Assembly (NCBI RefSeq): GCF_047971885.1
Contig: NZ_JBKEAE010000148.1
Coordinates: 1 to 14,366 of the forward strand
Origin: Tropicimonas sp047971885
GTDB taxonomy: Bacteria > Pseudomonadota > Alphaproteobacteria > Rhodobacterales > Rhodobacteraceae
DNA: 14,366 nucleotides
Direction: 5' to 3'
Shown: positions 7,233 through 14,297 of the stretch, one piece after another
How the letters are laid out: every line of letters begins with the position of its first letter
Position numbering within the stretch: position 1 is the first letter of the stretch
Position numbers and translations under genes: made by a program
The notes under the pieces: generated by a model
Seen by the model: only the letters and a program-made list of their open reading frames with translations
Told to the model about the DNA's origin: nothing
Database searches by the model: none

Positions 7233-7857
7233 CCACCTGACCGTCGTCGATCACCCGCTGGTGCAGCACAAGCTGACCCTGATGCGCGAAAGGGAGGCTT
7301 CGACCGCCAAGTTCCGCCAGCTTCTGCGCGAAATCAGCCAGCTTCTCGCCTACGAGGTGACATTCGACATGGAAATGGAGGAGGTCGAGATCGAGACGCC
7401 GCTCACCAGGATGATGGCGCCCAAGCTGTCGGGCAAGAAACTGGCGCTGATCTCGATCCTGCGGGCGGGCAACGGGCTGCTCGACGGAATCCTCGAACTG
7501 GTACCCGGCGCGCGGGTCGGTTTTGTCGGTCTCTACCGCGACCCCGAGACGCTGAAGCCGGTGCAATACTACTTCAAGGTGCCCGAGGACCTGCCCAACC
7601 GGCTGGTGATCGTGGTCGATCCGATGCTGGCGACCGGCAATTCCTCGGTCGCGGCCATCGACCTGCTGAAAAAGGCCGGGGCGACCGATATCCGCTTCCT
7701 CTGCCTGCTGGCCGCCCCCGAAGGCGTGGCGCGGATGAAAGAGGCGCATCCGGACGTTCCCATCGTCACCGCCTCGCTCGACAGCCACCTGAACGACCAT
7801 GGGTATATCGTGCCCGGCCTCGGCGATGCAGGCGACAGGATGTTCGGCACGAAGTAG
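7225..7857 (+). CDS. upp: Uracil phosphoribosyltransferase
   Basis: 210 residues against 208 in E. coli. It makes UMP from uracil and PRPP, salvaging the uracil released from deoxyuridine by DeoA. The N-terminus VVDHPLVQHKLTLMR is typical, the PRPP loop VVDPMLATGNS lies at residues 130-140, and the uracil-binding C-terminal segment GYIVPGLGDAGDRMFGT at 193-209. The ATG overlaps the add stop by 8 nt, so it is the last, coupled gene of the operon. Transcription probably ends at the hairpin at 8025-8055. Confidence 0.96.
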   Translation: MYDHLTVVDHPLVQHKLTLMREREASTAKFRQLLREISQLLAYEVTFDMEMEEVEIETPLTRMMAPKLSGKKLALISILRAGNGLLDGILELVPGARVGFVGLYRDPETLKPVQYYFKVPEDLPNRLVIVVDPMLATGNSSVAAIDLLKKAGATDIRFLCLLAAPEGVARMKEAHPDVPIVTASLDSHLNDHGYIVPGLGDAGDRMFGTK

Positions 7858-7888
7858 GTAAAGAGAAATTAACCAAATAACTCTTTAC
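7858..7888. repeat. AT-rich perfect 8-bp inverted repeat after upp
   Basis: GTAAAGAG (7858-7865) and CTCTTTAC (7881-7888) are perfect inverted copies around a 15-nt AT-rich loop, starting at the first base after the upp stop codon. The stem is weak and has no following T-run. The loop contains TTAACC, resembling a CtrA half-site. It may be a 3' mRNA stabiliser, a protein site or chance. Confidence 0.45.
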
Positions 7889-8022
7889 TCGATTCCGCCG
7901 ATCCTGCATGATTCGCGCCAAGATGTAGTGCAGACGTCAAATTGTCGTGGCTGACCACAGGTTGCGGCCCAAAAAAAGAATTTCGTGACGATTTCGGGAC
8001 ATATGGCAGGTCTCATTCAGGC

Positions 8023-8062
8023 AAACGCCCCGCGCATTCGGATGTCGCGGGGCGTCGTCTTT
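8023..8062. terminator. Strong bidirectional intrinsic terminator
   Basis: ACGCCCCGCG (8025-8034) pairs perfectly with CGCGGGGCGT (8046-8055) over an 11-nt loop. It lies between the convergent upp and M48-like genes, 30 nt beyond the stop of the latter. On the plus strand a T-rich stretch (TCGTCTTT) follows; on the minus strand TTTGCC follows. It can serve both transcripts. The 135 nt between the AT-rich repeat and this hairpin contain no credible gene. Confidence 0.8.
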
Positions 8063-8085
8063 CGGGTGTATCGCCACCGCGCTGA

Positions 8086-9102
8086 TCAGGTGCCGCAGAT
8101 TTCCTGCAACGCCACCCAGTCGGCGTCGGTCAGCAGCGGTTTTGTCACATGCCCCCGCATCGGATCGGATTCGATCAGATCGAGTGTGGTTTCGCCGGTT
8201 ACATCCAGCGCATAGGCATATGGGGAGGAGGAAACCCCGGCGGCGGCGAACCGCTTCAGAAGCGCGCGCCGGTCTACCGGTGCCGGTTGCGCGGAAATCA
8301 GTTGCTCGGCATAGGCGCGGATGGCGCCGTCGGGCAGATGCCCGGTGGTCAGCAGGCGGAAGGTCGGAACGGGGCCTGCCGATTCGAGCAAGGTCTGTAC
8401 CGGATCGTCCGCCGCGCGGCGCTGCGCCTCGGCAAGGATATGGCCGGCGACGACATCGGGGGATTCGTGATCCTCGACCAGCGCGCGGTTGATCAGGATC
8501 GTCCCGCCCGGCAGCGACATGGATTCGGCCACCCCCTCGCGCAGCACCAGTATGCTGCCCTTTCCCGGGCCGATCAGCCGCGTGTGGAGCCGGCCGAGCG
8601 CCTGATCGCCGCGTGCCGACCGGCAGGGCGCACCGGAGACGCGGCCGATCGCGCGCAGCAGTTCGGCGCCGATCTCGGCCCGCGTAGGTTCGGGCACAAC
8701 CGAGACCGTATGCCTGACCAGGGCGTCGGGCAGCCAGAACAGGGCGATCGCCACGACCGCCGCCAGTACAAGCGCCACCACACCGGTGCGCAGCCGCCCC
8801 GGATGCGGACGGCCGCGCAAAACCGCGCTGCGCACCGTCTCGATGGCGTTGATCATCGTGCCGTCTTCGATCTCCAGCGTCTCGGCGCCATCGGCCGAAG
8901 GAGTGTAGAGCGCCGGGCGCGTTCCCTTGTTGATCCGCACCACCGCGGCGAGCGACCAGTGGCTCAGTGCCCGGTCGTTCCTGTCCGATATCACCAGCGA
9001 GGTATCGCCGAACGAGACGATCACATCCCGCCGCTGCGCCTGCGGATCGGCGCGCCAGATACCTGGGGCTTCCAGCCGGGAATATTTCGTGAGCGCCGTC
9101 AT
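8086..9102 (-). CDS. Single-pass membrane protein, degenerate M48-peptidase-like
   Basis: 338 residues from the ATG at 9102. Residues 26-95 are beta-rich, predict no membrane segment and resemble a small PH-like domain. One strong transmembrane helix lies at about 107-125, followed by a soluble region. Around residues 186-230 the order of features follows M48 zinc peptidases, which have a PGG.I...LL segment, a short acidic stretch and then GHExxH. Here SLPGGTILINRALVE (196-210) is followed by GHILAEAQ (220-227): the first His is kept (His221), but the catalytic Glu and second His are missing. It is therefore probably not a working metallopeptidase. The 42 codons upstream of 9102 in the same frame overlap dxs and lie over the promoter, so they are excluded. 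The precise role is unknown. Confidence 0.7.
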   Translation of the reverse strand: MTALTKYSRLEAPGIWRADPQAQRRDVIVSFGDTSLVISDRNDRALSHWSLAAVVRINKGTRPALYTPSADGAETLEIEDGTMINAIETVRSAVLRGRPHPGRLRTGVVALVLAAVVAIALFWLPDALVRHTVSVVPEPTRAEIGAELLRAIGRVSGAPCRSARGDQALGRLHTRLIGPGKGSILVLREGVAESMSLPGGTILINRALVEDHESPDVVAGHILAEAQRRAADDPVQTLLESAGPVPTFRLLTTGHLPDGAIRAYAEQLISAQPAPVDRRALLKRFAAAGVSSSPYAYALDVTGETTLDLIESDPMRGHVTKPLLTDADWVALQEICGT

Positions 9103-9140
9103 GGCCTGTGTTATGGGGCTGCCTTGCCTCGATTGGCGCG

Positions 9141-9169
9141 AAGATAGCCGAGCCTGCGTGGCCCGACAA
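9141..9169 (-). promoter_or_regulatory. Sigma70-type promoter of the M48-like gene
   Basis: On the minus strand TTGTCG (9164-9169) and TATCTT (9141-9146) are separated by 17 nt. The expected transcription start near 9134 leaves a leader of about 30 nt before the ATG at 9102. It lies in the 94-nt gap after dxs, so the M48-like gene can be expressed separately from the isoprenoid operon on the same strand. Confidence 0.55.
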
Positions 9170-9196
9170 TCACCTGCCGGCCGGCGTCTTCCCGCT

Positions 9197-11122
9197 TCAG
9201 GCCCGCGCCGCGCCGATACGGGCCACACCCAGCAGGTCGAGCACCCTGGCCTCGATATCGCCGGCGTTCATCGCCGCGACGGCGTACATCTCGCGCGGGC
9301 TGGCCTGATCGATGAAGATGTCGGGCAGGACCATCGAACGGAATTTCAACCCGTGATCAAAGACACCCTCATCGGCAAGAAGCTGCGCCACATGGCTGCC
9401 GAAGCCGCCGACGGCGCCTTCCTCGATGGTGATCAGCGCCTCGTGATCCCGTACCAGTTTCAGGATCAGGTCGCGGTCGAGCGGCTTGGCGAACCGGGCA
9501 TCGGCGATCGTCGGCGTGATGCCGCGCCGGGCCAGCGCATCGGCGGCCTGTTCGGCCTCGCTCAGCCGTGTGCCGAACGACAGGATCGCCACACCCGAAC
9601 CCGCGCGGACAATCCGGCCCTTGCCGATTTCCAGCGGCACCCCGCGCTCGGGCATCTCGACGCCTACCCCTTCGCCGCGCGGGAAGCGAAAGGCGATGGG
9701 CCCTTCGTCATGGGCCACGGCGGTGGCCACCATGTGCTTCAGTTCGGCCTCGTCCGCGGCGGCCATCACGACGAATCCGGGCAGGTTGGCAAGGAATGCG
9801 ATATCGAACGAACCGGCATGCGTCGCCCCGTCCGCCCCGACCAGCCCGGCCCGGTCGATGGGAAAGCGCACCGGCAGGCGCTGGATCGCCACATCGTGCA
9901 CCACCTGATCGTAGCCGCGTTGCAGGAAGGTCGAATAGAGCGCGCAGAACGGCTTGAGCCCGCCCGCCGCCTGACCGGCGGCGAAGGTCACCGCGTGCTG
10001 TTCGGCGATCCCGACGTCGAAACAGCGCGACGGGTAGCGCTCGGCGAAGAGGTTGAGCCCGGTGCCGTCCGGCATCGCGGCGGTGATCGCGGTGATCCGG
10101 TCGTCCTCGGCGGCGTGCTGAAGCAGCGCCTCGGCAAAAACCCGGGTATAGGAAGGCGCGTTGCTTGGTGTTTTCTTCTGCGCCCCGGTCACGACATCGA
10201 ACTTGCCCACCCCGTGCCCGCGATCGAGCGCCCGTTCGGCCGGGGCATACCCCTTGCCCTTTCTGGTAATCGCATGGATAAGCACCGGCCCGTCGGCGCG
10301 CGCCTTGACCGTGCGCAGCACCGACAGCAGCATCGGGATGCTGTGCCCGTCGATGGGGCCGATGTATTCGAAACCCAGTTCCTCGAACAGCGTGCCGCCG
10401 ACGGCGGCGTGCTTGAAGACATCGCGCGCGCGCCGGGCCCCCTCGTAGAAGGGCTCGGGCAGCAGGCTGAGCGCGCCCTTGGCCGCCGCCTTGAGGTCGT
10501 GAAACGGTGCGCCTGCGTAGAGCCGCGACAGGTAGGAGGAAAGTGCGCCCACCGGTGGCGCGATCGACATTTCGTTGTCGTTCAGGATCACGCTCAGCCG
10601 TTTGTCGAGGTGCCCGGCGTTGTACATCGCCTCGAAGGCCATCCCGGCGCTCATCGACCCGTCGCCGATCACCGCGATGGCATCGCCGATCCCGTGATCG
10701 GTCGCTCCGCCCAGATCGCGCGCCGTGGCAAAACCCAGCGCCGCCGAAATCGAGGTGGAACTGTGCGCCGTGCCGAACGGGTCGTAAGGCGATTCAGATC
10801 GCTTGGTGAAGCCCGACAATCCGTCCTTCTGGCGCAGAGTGCGGATACGGTCGCGCCGCCCGGTCAGGATCTTGTGCGGATAGCACTGGTGCGAAACGTC
10901 CCAGATCAGCTTGTCGCGGGGGGTGTCGAAAACCGCATGAAGCGCGACGGTCAGTTCGACCACGCCCAGCCCGGCGCCCAGATGGCCGCCGGTTTCCGAC
11001 ACCGCGCTGATCGTCTCGGCCCGAAGCTCGTCGGCGAGCCGCACCAGCTCGTCGTCGGTAAAGCGCTTCAGGTCGGCCGGGGTATGAACCCGGTCCAGCA
11101 GGGGGGTGACTGGTCGCACCAT
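9197..11122 (-). CDS. dxs: 1-deoxy-D-xylulose-5-phosphate synthase
   Basis: 641 residues, normal for the family. It condenses pyruvate and glyceraldehyde-3-phosphate with thiamine diphosphate, the committed step of the MEP isoprenoid pathway and also a source for thiamine and pyridoxal synthesis. His47 lies in GGHLGAGLG. The thiamine-binding motif begins GDGSMSAG (153-160) and ends NDN (181-183). The catalytic Glu374 is in DVGIAEQHAV, and the C-terminal transketolase domain is complete. The start at 11122 is supported by GGAGGG 9 nt upstream; the frame is open much further but only through ispA in another frame. The gene lies 52 nt after ispA on the same strand. Confidence 0.96.
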   Translation of the reverse strand: MVRPVTPLLDRVHTPADLKRFTDDELVRLADELRAETISAVSETGGHLGAGLGVVELTVALHAVFDTPRDKLIWDVSHQCYPHKILTGRRDRIRTLRQKDGLSGFTKRSESPYDPFGTAHSSTSISAALGFATARDLGGATDHGIGDAIAVIGDGSMSAGMAFEAMYNAGHLDKRLSVILNDNEMSIAPPVGALSSYLSRLYAGAPFHDLKAAAKGALSLLPEPFYEGARRARDVFKHAAVGGTLFEELGFEYIGPIDGHSIPMLLSVLRTVKARADGPVLIHAITRKGKGYAPAERALDRGHGVGKFDVVTGAQKKTPSNAPSYTRVFAEALLQHAAEDDRITAITAAMPDGTGLNLFAERYPSRCFDVGIAEQHAVTFAAGQAAGGLKPFCALYSTFLQRGYDQVVHDVAIQRLPVRFPIDRAGLVGADGATHAGSFDIAFLANLPGFVVMAAADEAELKHMVATAVAHDEGPIAFRFPRGEGVGVEMPERGVPLEIGKGRIVRAGSGVAILSFGTRLSEAEQAADALARRGITPTIADARFAKPLDRDLILKLVRDHEALITIEEGAVGGFGSHVAQLLADEGVFDHGLKFRSMVLPDIFIDQASPREMYAVAAMNAGDIEARVLDLLGVARIGAARA

Positions 11123-11174
11123 GGCTCGGCCCTCCAGCGGCCGTTGCTCCCCGGGCGCATCCGCCGCGCCGGGG

Positions 11175-12047
11175 TCAGTTCTCGCGCGTGACGACAAAGC
11201 GGGCTGCCTCCCGCAGTGTCTCCGCCGCCGATCCGTAGGGAGATAGCGCCGATATGGCCTCTTCCACAAGGGCTTCGGCCCGTTTCGAGGCGCCTTCTTC
11301 GCCCAGAATCGAAACGAAGGTCGCCTTGCCGGCATCGCTGTCCTTGCGCAGCCGCTTGCCGGTCTGCGCCACGTCGCCCCGCACGTCGAGCAGATCGTCT
11401 GCGATCTGGAAGGCAAGGCCAAGCGCGGTTGCGTAGCGGGCAAGTGGCGCCGGGTCGGCCCGGCCCAGTACCGCGCCGGCCTCGGCCGACCAGCGGATCA
11501 GCGCGCCGGTCTTGTTGGCCTGAAGTTCGGTGATCCGGTCCAGGGTCAGCGGCGCCTCGGCGGTTTCGGCTGCGATATCCAGCGCCTGCCCCAGCACCAT
11601 GCCGCGCGCTCCGGCGGCACCCGCCAGCGAGGCGACAAGGGTTGCGACCGCAGCCGGGGCGGCGGTGTCGCCGGTCCGGGCCAGCAGCCCGAAGGCCAGC
11701 GATTGCAGGGCATCGCCGGCGAGGATCGCCGTCGCCTCGTCCCAACGGACATGCACGGTGGGCTGTCCGCGGCGCAGATCGTCATCGTCCATCGCCGGCA
11801 GATCGTCGTGGATCAGCGAATAGGCATGCATGGCCTCGACGGCGGCGGCGGGCCAGATGGCCCGATCGGCGGTCACGCCGAACATTGCGGCGCTTTCCAG
11901 AACCAGAAAACCGCGCAGACCCTTGCCGCCCGAGGTCGCATAACGCATTGCCGCGACCACCGGCACATCGGGGAAGGAGCGGAGTTCAGCGGCAATGCAG
12001 GCCCTGACGCGGGCCGCGTCCGCCGCCAGTGTGTCACGAAAGGTCAT
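11175..12047 (-). CDS. ispA: Farnesyl diphosphate synthase (polyprenyl synthetase)
   Basis: 290 residues. It condenses dimethylallyl and isopentenyl diphosphates to geranyl and then farnesyl diphosphate, the precursor of quinones, undecaprenol and carotenoids. The first aspartate-rich motif DDLPAMD is at 81-87, preceded by AYSLIH as in E. coli IspA, and the two-residue insertion marks a bacterial type II FPP synthase. The second motif DDLLD is at 217-221. The diphosphate-binding GGKxxR is kept as GGKGLR (40-45). The start codon overlaps the xseB stop in an ATGA (12044-12047), so translation is coupled. Geranylgeranyl synthases share the fold, but the motif region and context favour FPP. Confidence 0.93.
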   Translation of the reverse strand: MTFRDTLAADAARVRACIAAELRSFPDVPVVAAMRYATSGGKGLRGFLVLESAAMFGVTADRAIWPAAAVEAMHAYSLIHDDLPAMDDDDLRRGQPTVHVRWDEATAILAGDALQSLAFGLLARTGDTAAPAAVATLVASLAGAAGARGMVLGQALDIAAETAEAPLTLDRITELQANKTGALIRWSAEAGAVLGRADPAPLARYATALGLAFQIADDLLDVRGDVAQTGKRLRKDSDAGKATFVSILGEEGASKRAEALVEEAISALSPYGSAAETLREAARFVVTREN

Positions 12048-12286
12048 TTCGTCTCGAACGGCGTCGTTCCGGTCGGGTTACCGTCGGCATCGATGGTGAT
12101 CGCGGCGACCTTTTCCTCCGCGGCCTTGAGTTGCGCCTCGCAGCGCTTCTTCAGCGCCTCGCCGCGTTCATAAAGCGTGATGGATTGCTCCAGTTCCACA
12201 TCGCCCCGTTCGAGCTGGCTCACGACACGTTCAAGTTCCGCCATCGCCTCTTCGAAGCTCATTCCGGATACCGGTTTCTCGCTCAT
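12044..12286 (-). CDS. xseB: Exodeoxyribonuclease VII small subunit
   Basis: 80 residues, the normal size of XseB, which forms a helical hairpin and binds the large subunit XseA in a nuclease that degrades single-stranded DNA from both ends. The characteristic N-terminal run SFEEAMAELERVVSQLERG and the following YERGEALKKRCEAQL segment are both present and rich in charged helix-forming residues. The ATG at 12286 has GGAG 7 nt upstream. It is the first intact gene of the xseB-ispA-dxs operon. The large subunit gene is not in the window. Confidence 0.94.
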   Translation of the reverse strand: MSEKPVSGMSFEEAMAELERVVSQLERGDVELEQSITLYERGEALKKRCEAQLKAAEEKVAAITIDADGNPTGTTPFETK

Positions 12287-12475
12287 GCTCCCGCTCCATC
12301 AGCACCTTGACATGGGCCGCGACGCCTGCGGCAAGCGCCTCAAGATCACAGCCGCCGCCGAGAGTCGAGACCGGGCCGCCGCCGGCAGGCGGCTCGGCAG
12401 GATCGTGCAAATTCCCCGCCGGCGGGCGGATACGGGCAGCACGAGCCTGATCGGCCCGCCATCGCGACCGGCTCG
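12287..12475 (-). pseudogene. Decayed 3' remnant of a histone-deacetylase-family gene
   Basis: The gap between the FAD-oxidoreductase stop and xseB still reads, on the minus strand, as the C-terminus of an acetoin-utilisation/histone-deacetylase-type protein, but in two frames. From about 12470 one frame gives RDGGPIRLVL and RRGICTIL, like the RDDP...L.L...RRIC segment of these proteins. After a frameshift near 12370 another frame gives VSTLGGGCDLEALAAGVA followed by AHVKVLMER, matching the terminal VSTLEGGYDLxALAxSVAAHVRxLM. The conserved tyrosine of EGGYD is Cys here and the preceding Glu is Gly. Some 80 percent of a usual gene of about 300 codons is missing upstream, where the FAD-oxidoreductase gene now stands. 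The family assignment is by eye. Confidence 0.6.
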
Positions 12476-12478
12476 ATT

Positions 12479-13843
12479 CTAGTCGATCCGCACACCCTGC
12501 CGTTTCAATTCGTCCTGCACCGCCGTCAGATCGATCCCGGCCGGATCGCGGCCCGAACGGACGGCCTGCGCCGCCGCCACACCGGCACCCTGTCCGACAA
12601 CCGCGCAACAGGACATGTTGCGCGTCGCTGCATGGGCGATCCGGTCACCACCGATGGAGCGGCCTGCCACCAGCAGCCCGCGCAGCTTCTTCGGCAGCAT
12701 CGCGCGATAGGGAAGCTGCATGTAGCGCCCGGTGGTGGGCAGGATCAGGATACCGTAGCCGTCGATGAATTCGGGATAGATGCCAATGGAATCCCCGAAC
12801 CTTCCCTGTTCGCGCACATCGCGTTCGGTCATGTTGTAGACTGCATCGAGCTTGCGGGTATCGCGGATGCCGATGGTCATGCCGAAATTGCGCAGCCGCG
12901 CTGCCGCGCAGCCCGGCATGAAGCGTTTCAGCGCCTCGATGGCCAGCATCGCCTGCCGCCGCCCCTCCATCTCGCCGCGGGTCAGGCTGTCGGGGTCGGT
13001 GCCGTCCACCCCGTCCAGATGGATCAGGTTCATGTAGGTCAGCTCGCCGCTGTCGTGCATCGCCCCCCATGTTCCGGCGATGGTGTTCAGGTGCGGCGGG
13101 ATCAGCCCTTCCTCGATCGCCCGGTCGAAGGGCTTCTTGATGAAGGGCGAGAACATGTCGTCCTCCTTCCCCGAGGTCTCGATGGTCCACTCGCCGCCGC
13201 CGCCCCAGTCCCGGTAGGTCTGCGGATCGGCGCGGACTCCTTCCATGAAGGTGCGCTTGTCGACCCCGGCCAGGTGAAACATGACCGAGGCGGCCATCAT
13301 CCTTTCGCGCGGGGTCAGGTTGACCGGCGCGCCGGCGCGGTGGGCCACATCGGCGTCGCCGGTGGCATCGATCACCACCTTGCCAAGGATCGCCTCGCGC
13401 CCCGCCTTGGATTCGGTGACAATTCCGGTAATCCGGTCGCCATCCATCACCGGGGCGACGAACTGGCGGTGCAGCATCGGGCGGATACCGGCTTCCTCGA
13501 CCAGACGGTCGGCCACCAGCTTGAACCCCTCGCTGTCGATCTCGTAGCTGAGCGACTGGCTCTCCGGCACGGCGGCGCCCATCTCGCGGGCGCGGTCCTC
13601 GAACTCCCGGCCGATGCCCCCGGCCTCGATGGTGGCCTCGTGGCGGTACCAGGCGAAGCCCTCGACCCCGACGGCGGTGATGTTGCCGCCGAAACAGCCC
13701 AGCCGCTCGACCAGCGCCACGCTGACGCCCGCGCGCGCCGCCGCCAGCGCCGCGGCCAGCCCGCCCGGCCCCGACCCGACAACAACAACATCCGTCTCGT
13801 GGACGACATCCACCTTTCGGGCGGGTTCTGTGATCTGGCGCAT
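12479..13843 (-). CDS. FAD-dependent oxidoreductase (FAD_oxidored family)
   Basis: 454 residues. An N-terminal Rossmann FAD-binding fold runs DVVVVGSGPGGLAAA with the dinucleotide motif at 23-28 and the ribose-binding acid Glu46 in ALVER. FGGNIT (51-56) follows, then VIDATGDADVAHRAGAP, a second FAD-contact segment, and a C-terminal GQGAGVAAA helix cap. This order is typical of the PF12831-type FAD_oxidored proteins, many of which act on sugars or other small carbon compounds; the substrate here is unknown. No signal peptide is seen. The ATG at 13843 has AGGA about 7 nt upstream. The gene ends 192 nt before xseB over the histone-deacetylase remnant, and insertion-sequence debris begins 100 nt before its start. 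Confidence 0.82.
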   Translation of the reverse strand: MRQITEPARKVDVVHETDVVVVGSGPGGLAAALAAARAGVSVALVERLGCFGGNITAVGVEGFAWYRHEATIEAGGIGREFEDRAREMGAAVPESQSLSYEIDSEGFKLVADRLVEEAGIRPMLHRQFVAPVMDGDRITGIVTESKAGREAILGKVVIDATGDADVAHRAGAPVNLTPRERMMAASVMFHLAGVDKRTFMEGVRADPQTYRDWGGGGEWTIETSGKEDDMFSPFIKKPFDRAIEEGLIPPHLNTIAGTWGAMHDSGELTYMNLIHLDGVDGTDPDSLTRGEMEGRRQAMLAIEALKRFMPGCAAARLRNFGMTIGIRDTRKLDAVYNMTERDVREQGRFGDSIGIYPEFIDGYGILILPTTGRYMQLPYRAMLPKKLRGLLVAGRSIGGDRIAHAATRNMSCCAVVGQGAGVAAAQAVRSGRDPAGIDLTAVQDELKRQGVRID

Positions 13844-13942
13844 TCCATGTTCCTGTGCTTGTCCCGAAGGGCCGGCGACCGGCCGGTTCCCGCGCGATCA
13901 TGCTAGGACGGGTTGACCGGCGGCGCCAGTATCCAACCCGAG

Positions 13943-14178
13943 TTATGGATAAGTGACGCCCTTCACAGCGACTTTGGTTTTCGCGGGCATGTAGGCGGCA
14001 AGGCATGACAGGATGTGGACGAAGGCGTTTGTTGGAGACCGATGCCCGCCGCGCTCCGATCCCATTTCCGACTTCAGCTTGTCGAACAACGTCTCGACGA
14101 CAAATCGCTTTTGTAACAATATCTTGTCGAACACTGGCATCAGATAGTTCTTCATGTTCGTATGCGTCCGGTGATTAC
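13943..14178 (-). mobile_element. IS982-family transposase, C-terminal remnant
   Basis: From 14155 to a stop at 13943 the minus strand encodes 70 residues including MKNYLMP, LLQKRFVVETLFDKLKSEMG and HRSPTNAFVHILSCLAAY, the C-terminal end of IS982-family DDE transposases. The ATG at 14155 is internal to the family protein, not a real start. Just upstream (14156-14178) the DNA still resembles the preceding ITRIRKN codons but is shifted in frame. The DDE catalytic part is absent, so the element is inactive. It may share its downstream border with the upstream region of the FAD-oxidoreductase gene. Confidence 0.82.
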
Positions 14179-14185
14179 ACTGATG

Positions 14186-14280
14186 TCACGTCTTGACGGG
14201 ATTTGTGGCTTTCCAGTTCCAGGGCAGGAGATCGTCGAGGCGGTTGGCGGTGTGGCCGTCGATCATGCGCTGAAGGATAC
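14186..14280 (-). mobile_element. IS66-family transposase, C-terminal remnant
   Basis: The minus strand reads ILQRMIDGHTANRLDDLLPW then NWKATNPVKT and a stop at 14186-14188. The pattern of a hydrophobic helix, xxGHxxNRLDxLLPW and then a short tail is the C-terminus of IS66-family TnpC. About 30 codons remain, directly abutting the IS982 remnant on one side and an IS200-like remnant on the other. The family match is by eye on a short but distinctive segment. Confidence 0.6.
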
Positions 14281-14297
14281 CTGAAGGGCCGCAGTTC

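Noticed and set aside
7985..8215. Small plus-strand frame crossing the terminator after upp
   Set aside because: It runs through the strong hairpin and into the antisense of the M48-like gene, and has no ribosome binding site.
8927..11191. Plus-strand open frame of about 750 codons opposite dxs
   Set aside because: The opposite strand encodes an unmistakable Dxs; the long frame results from high GC codon bias.
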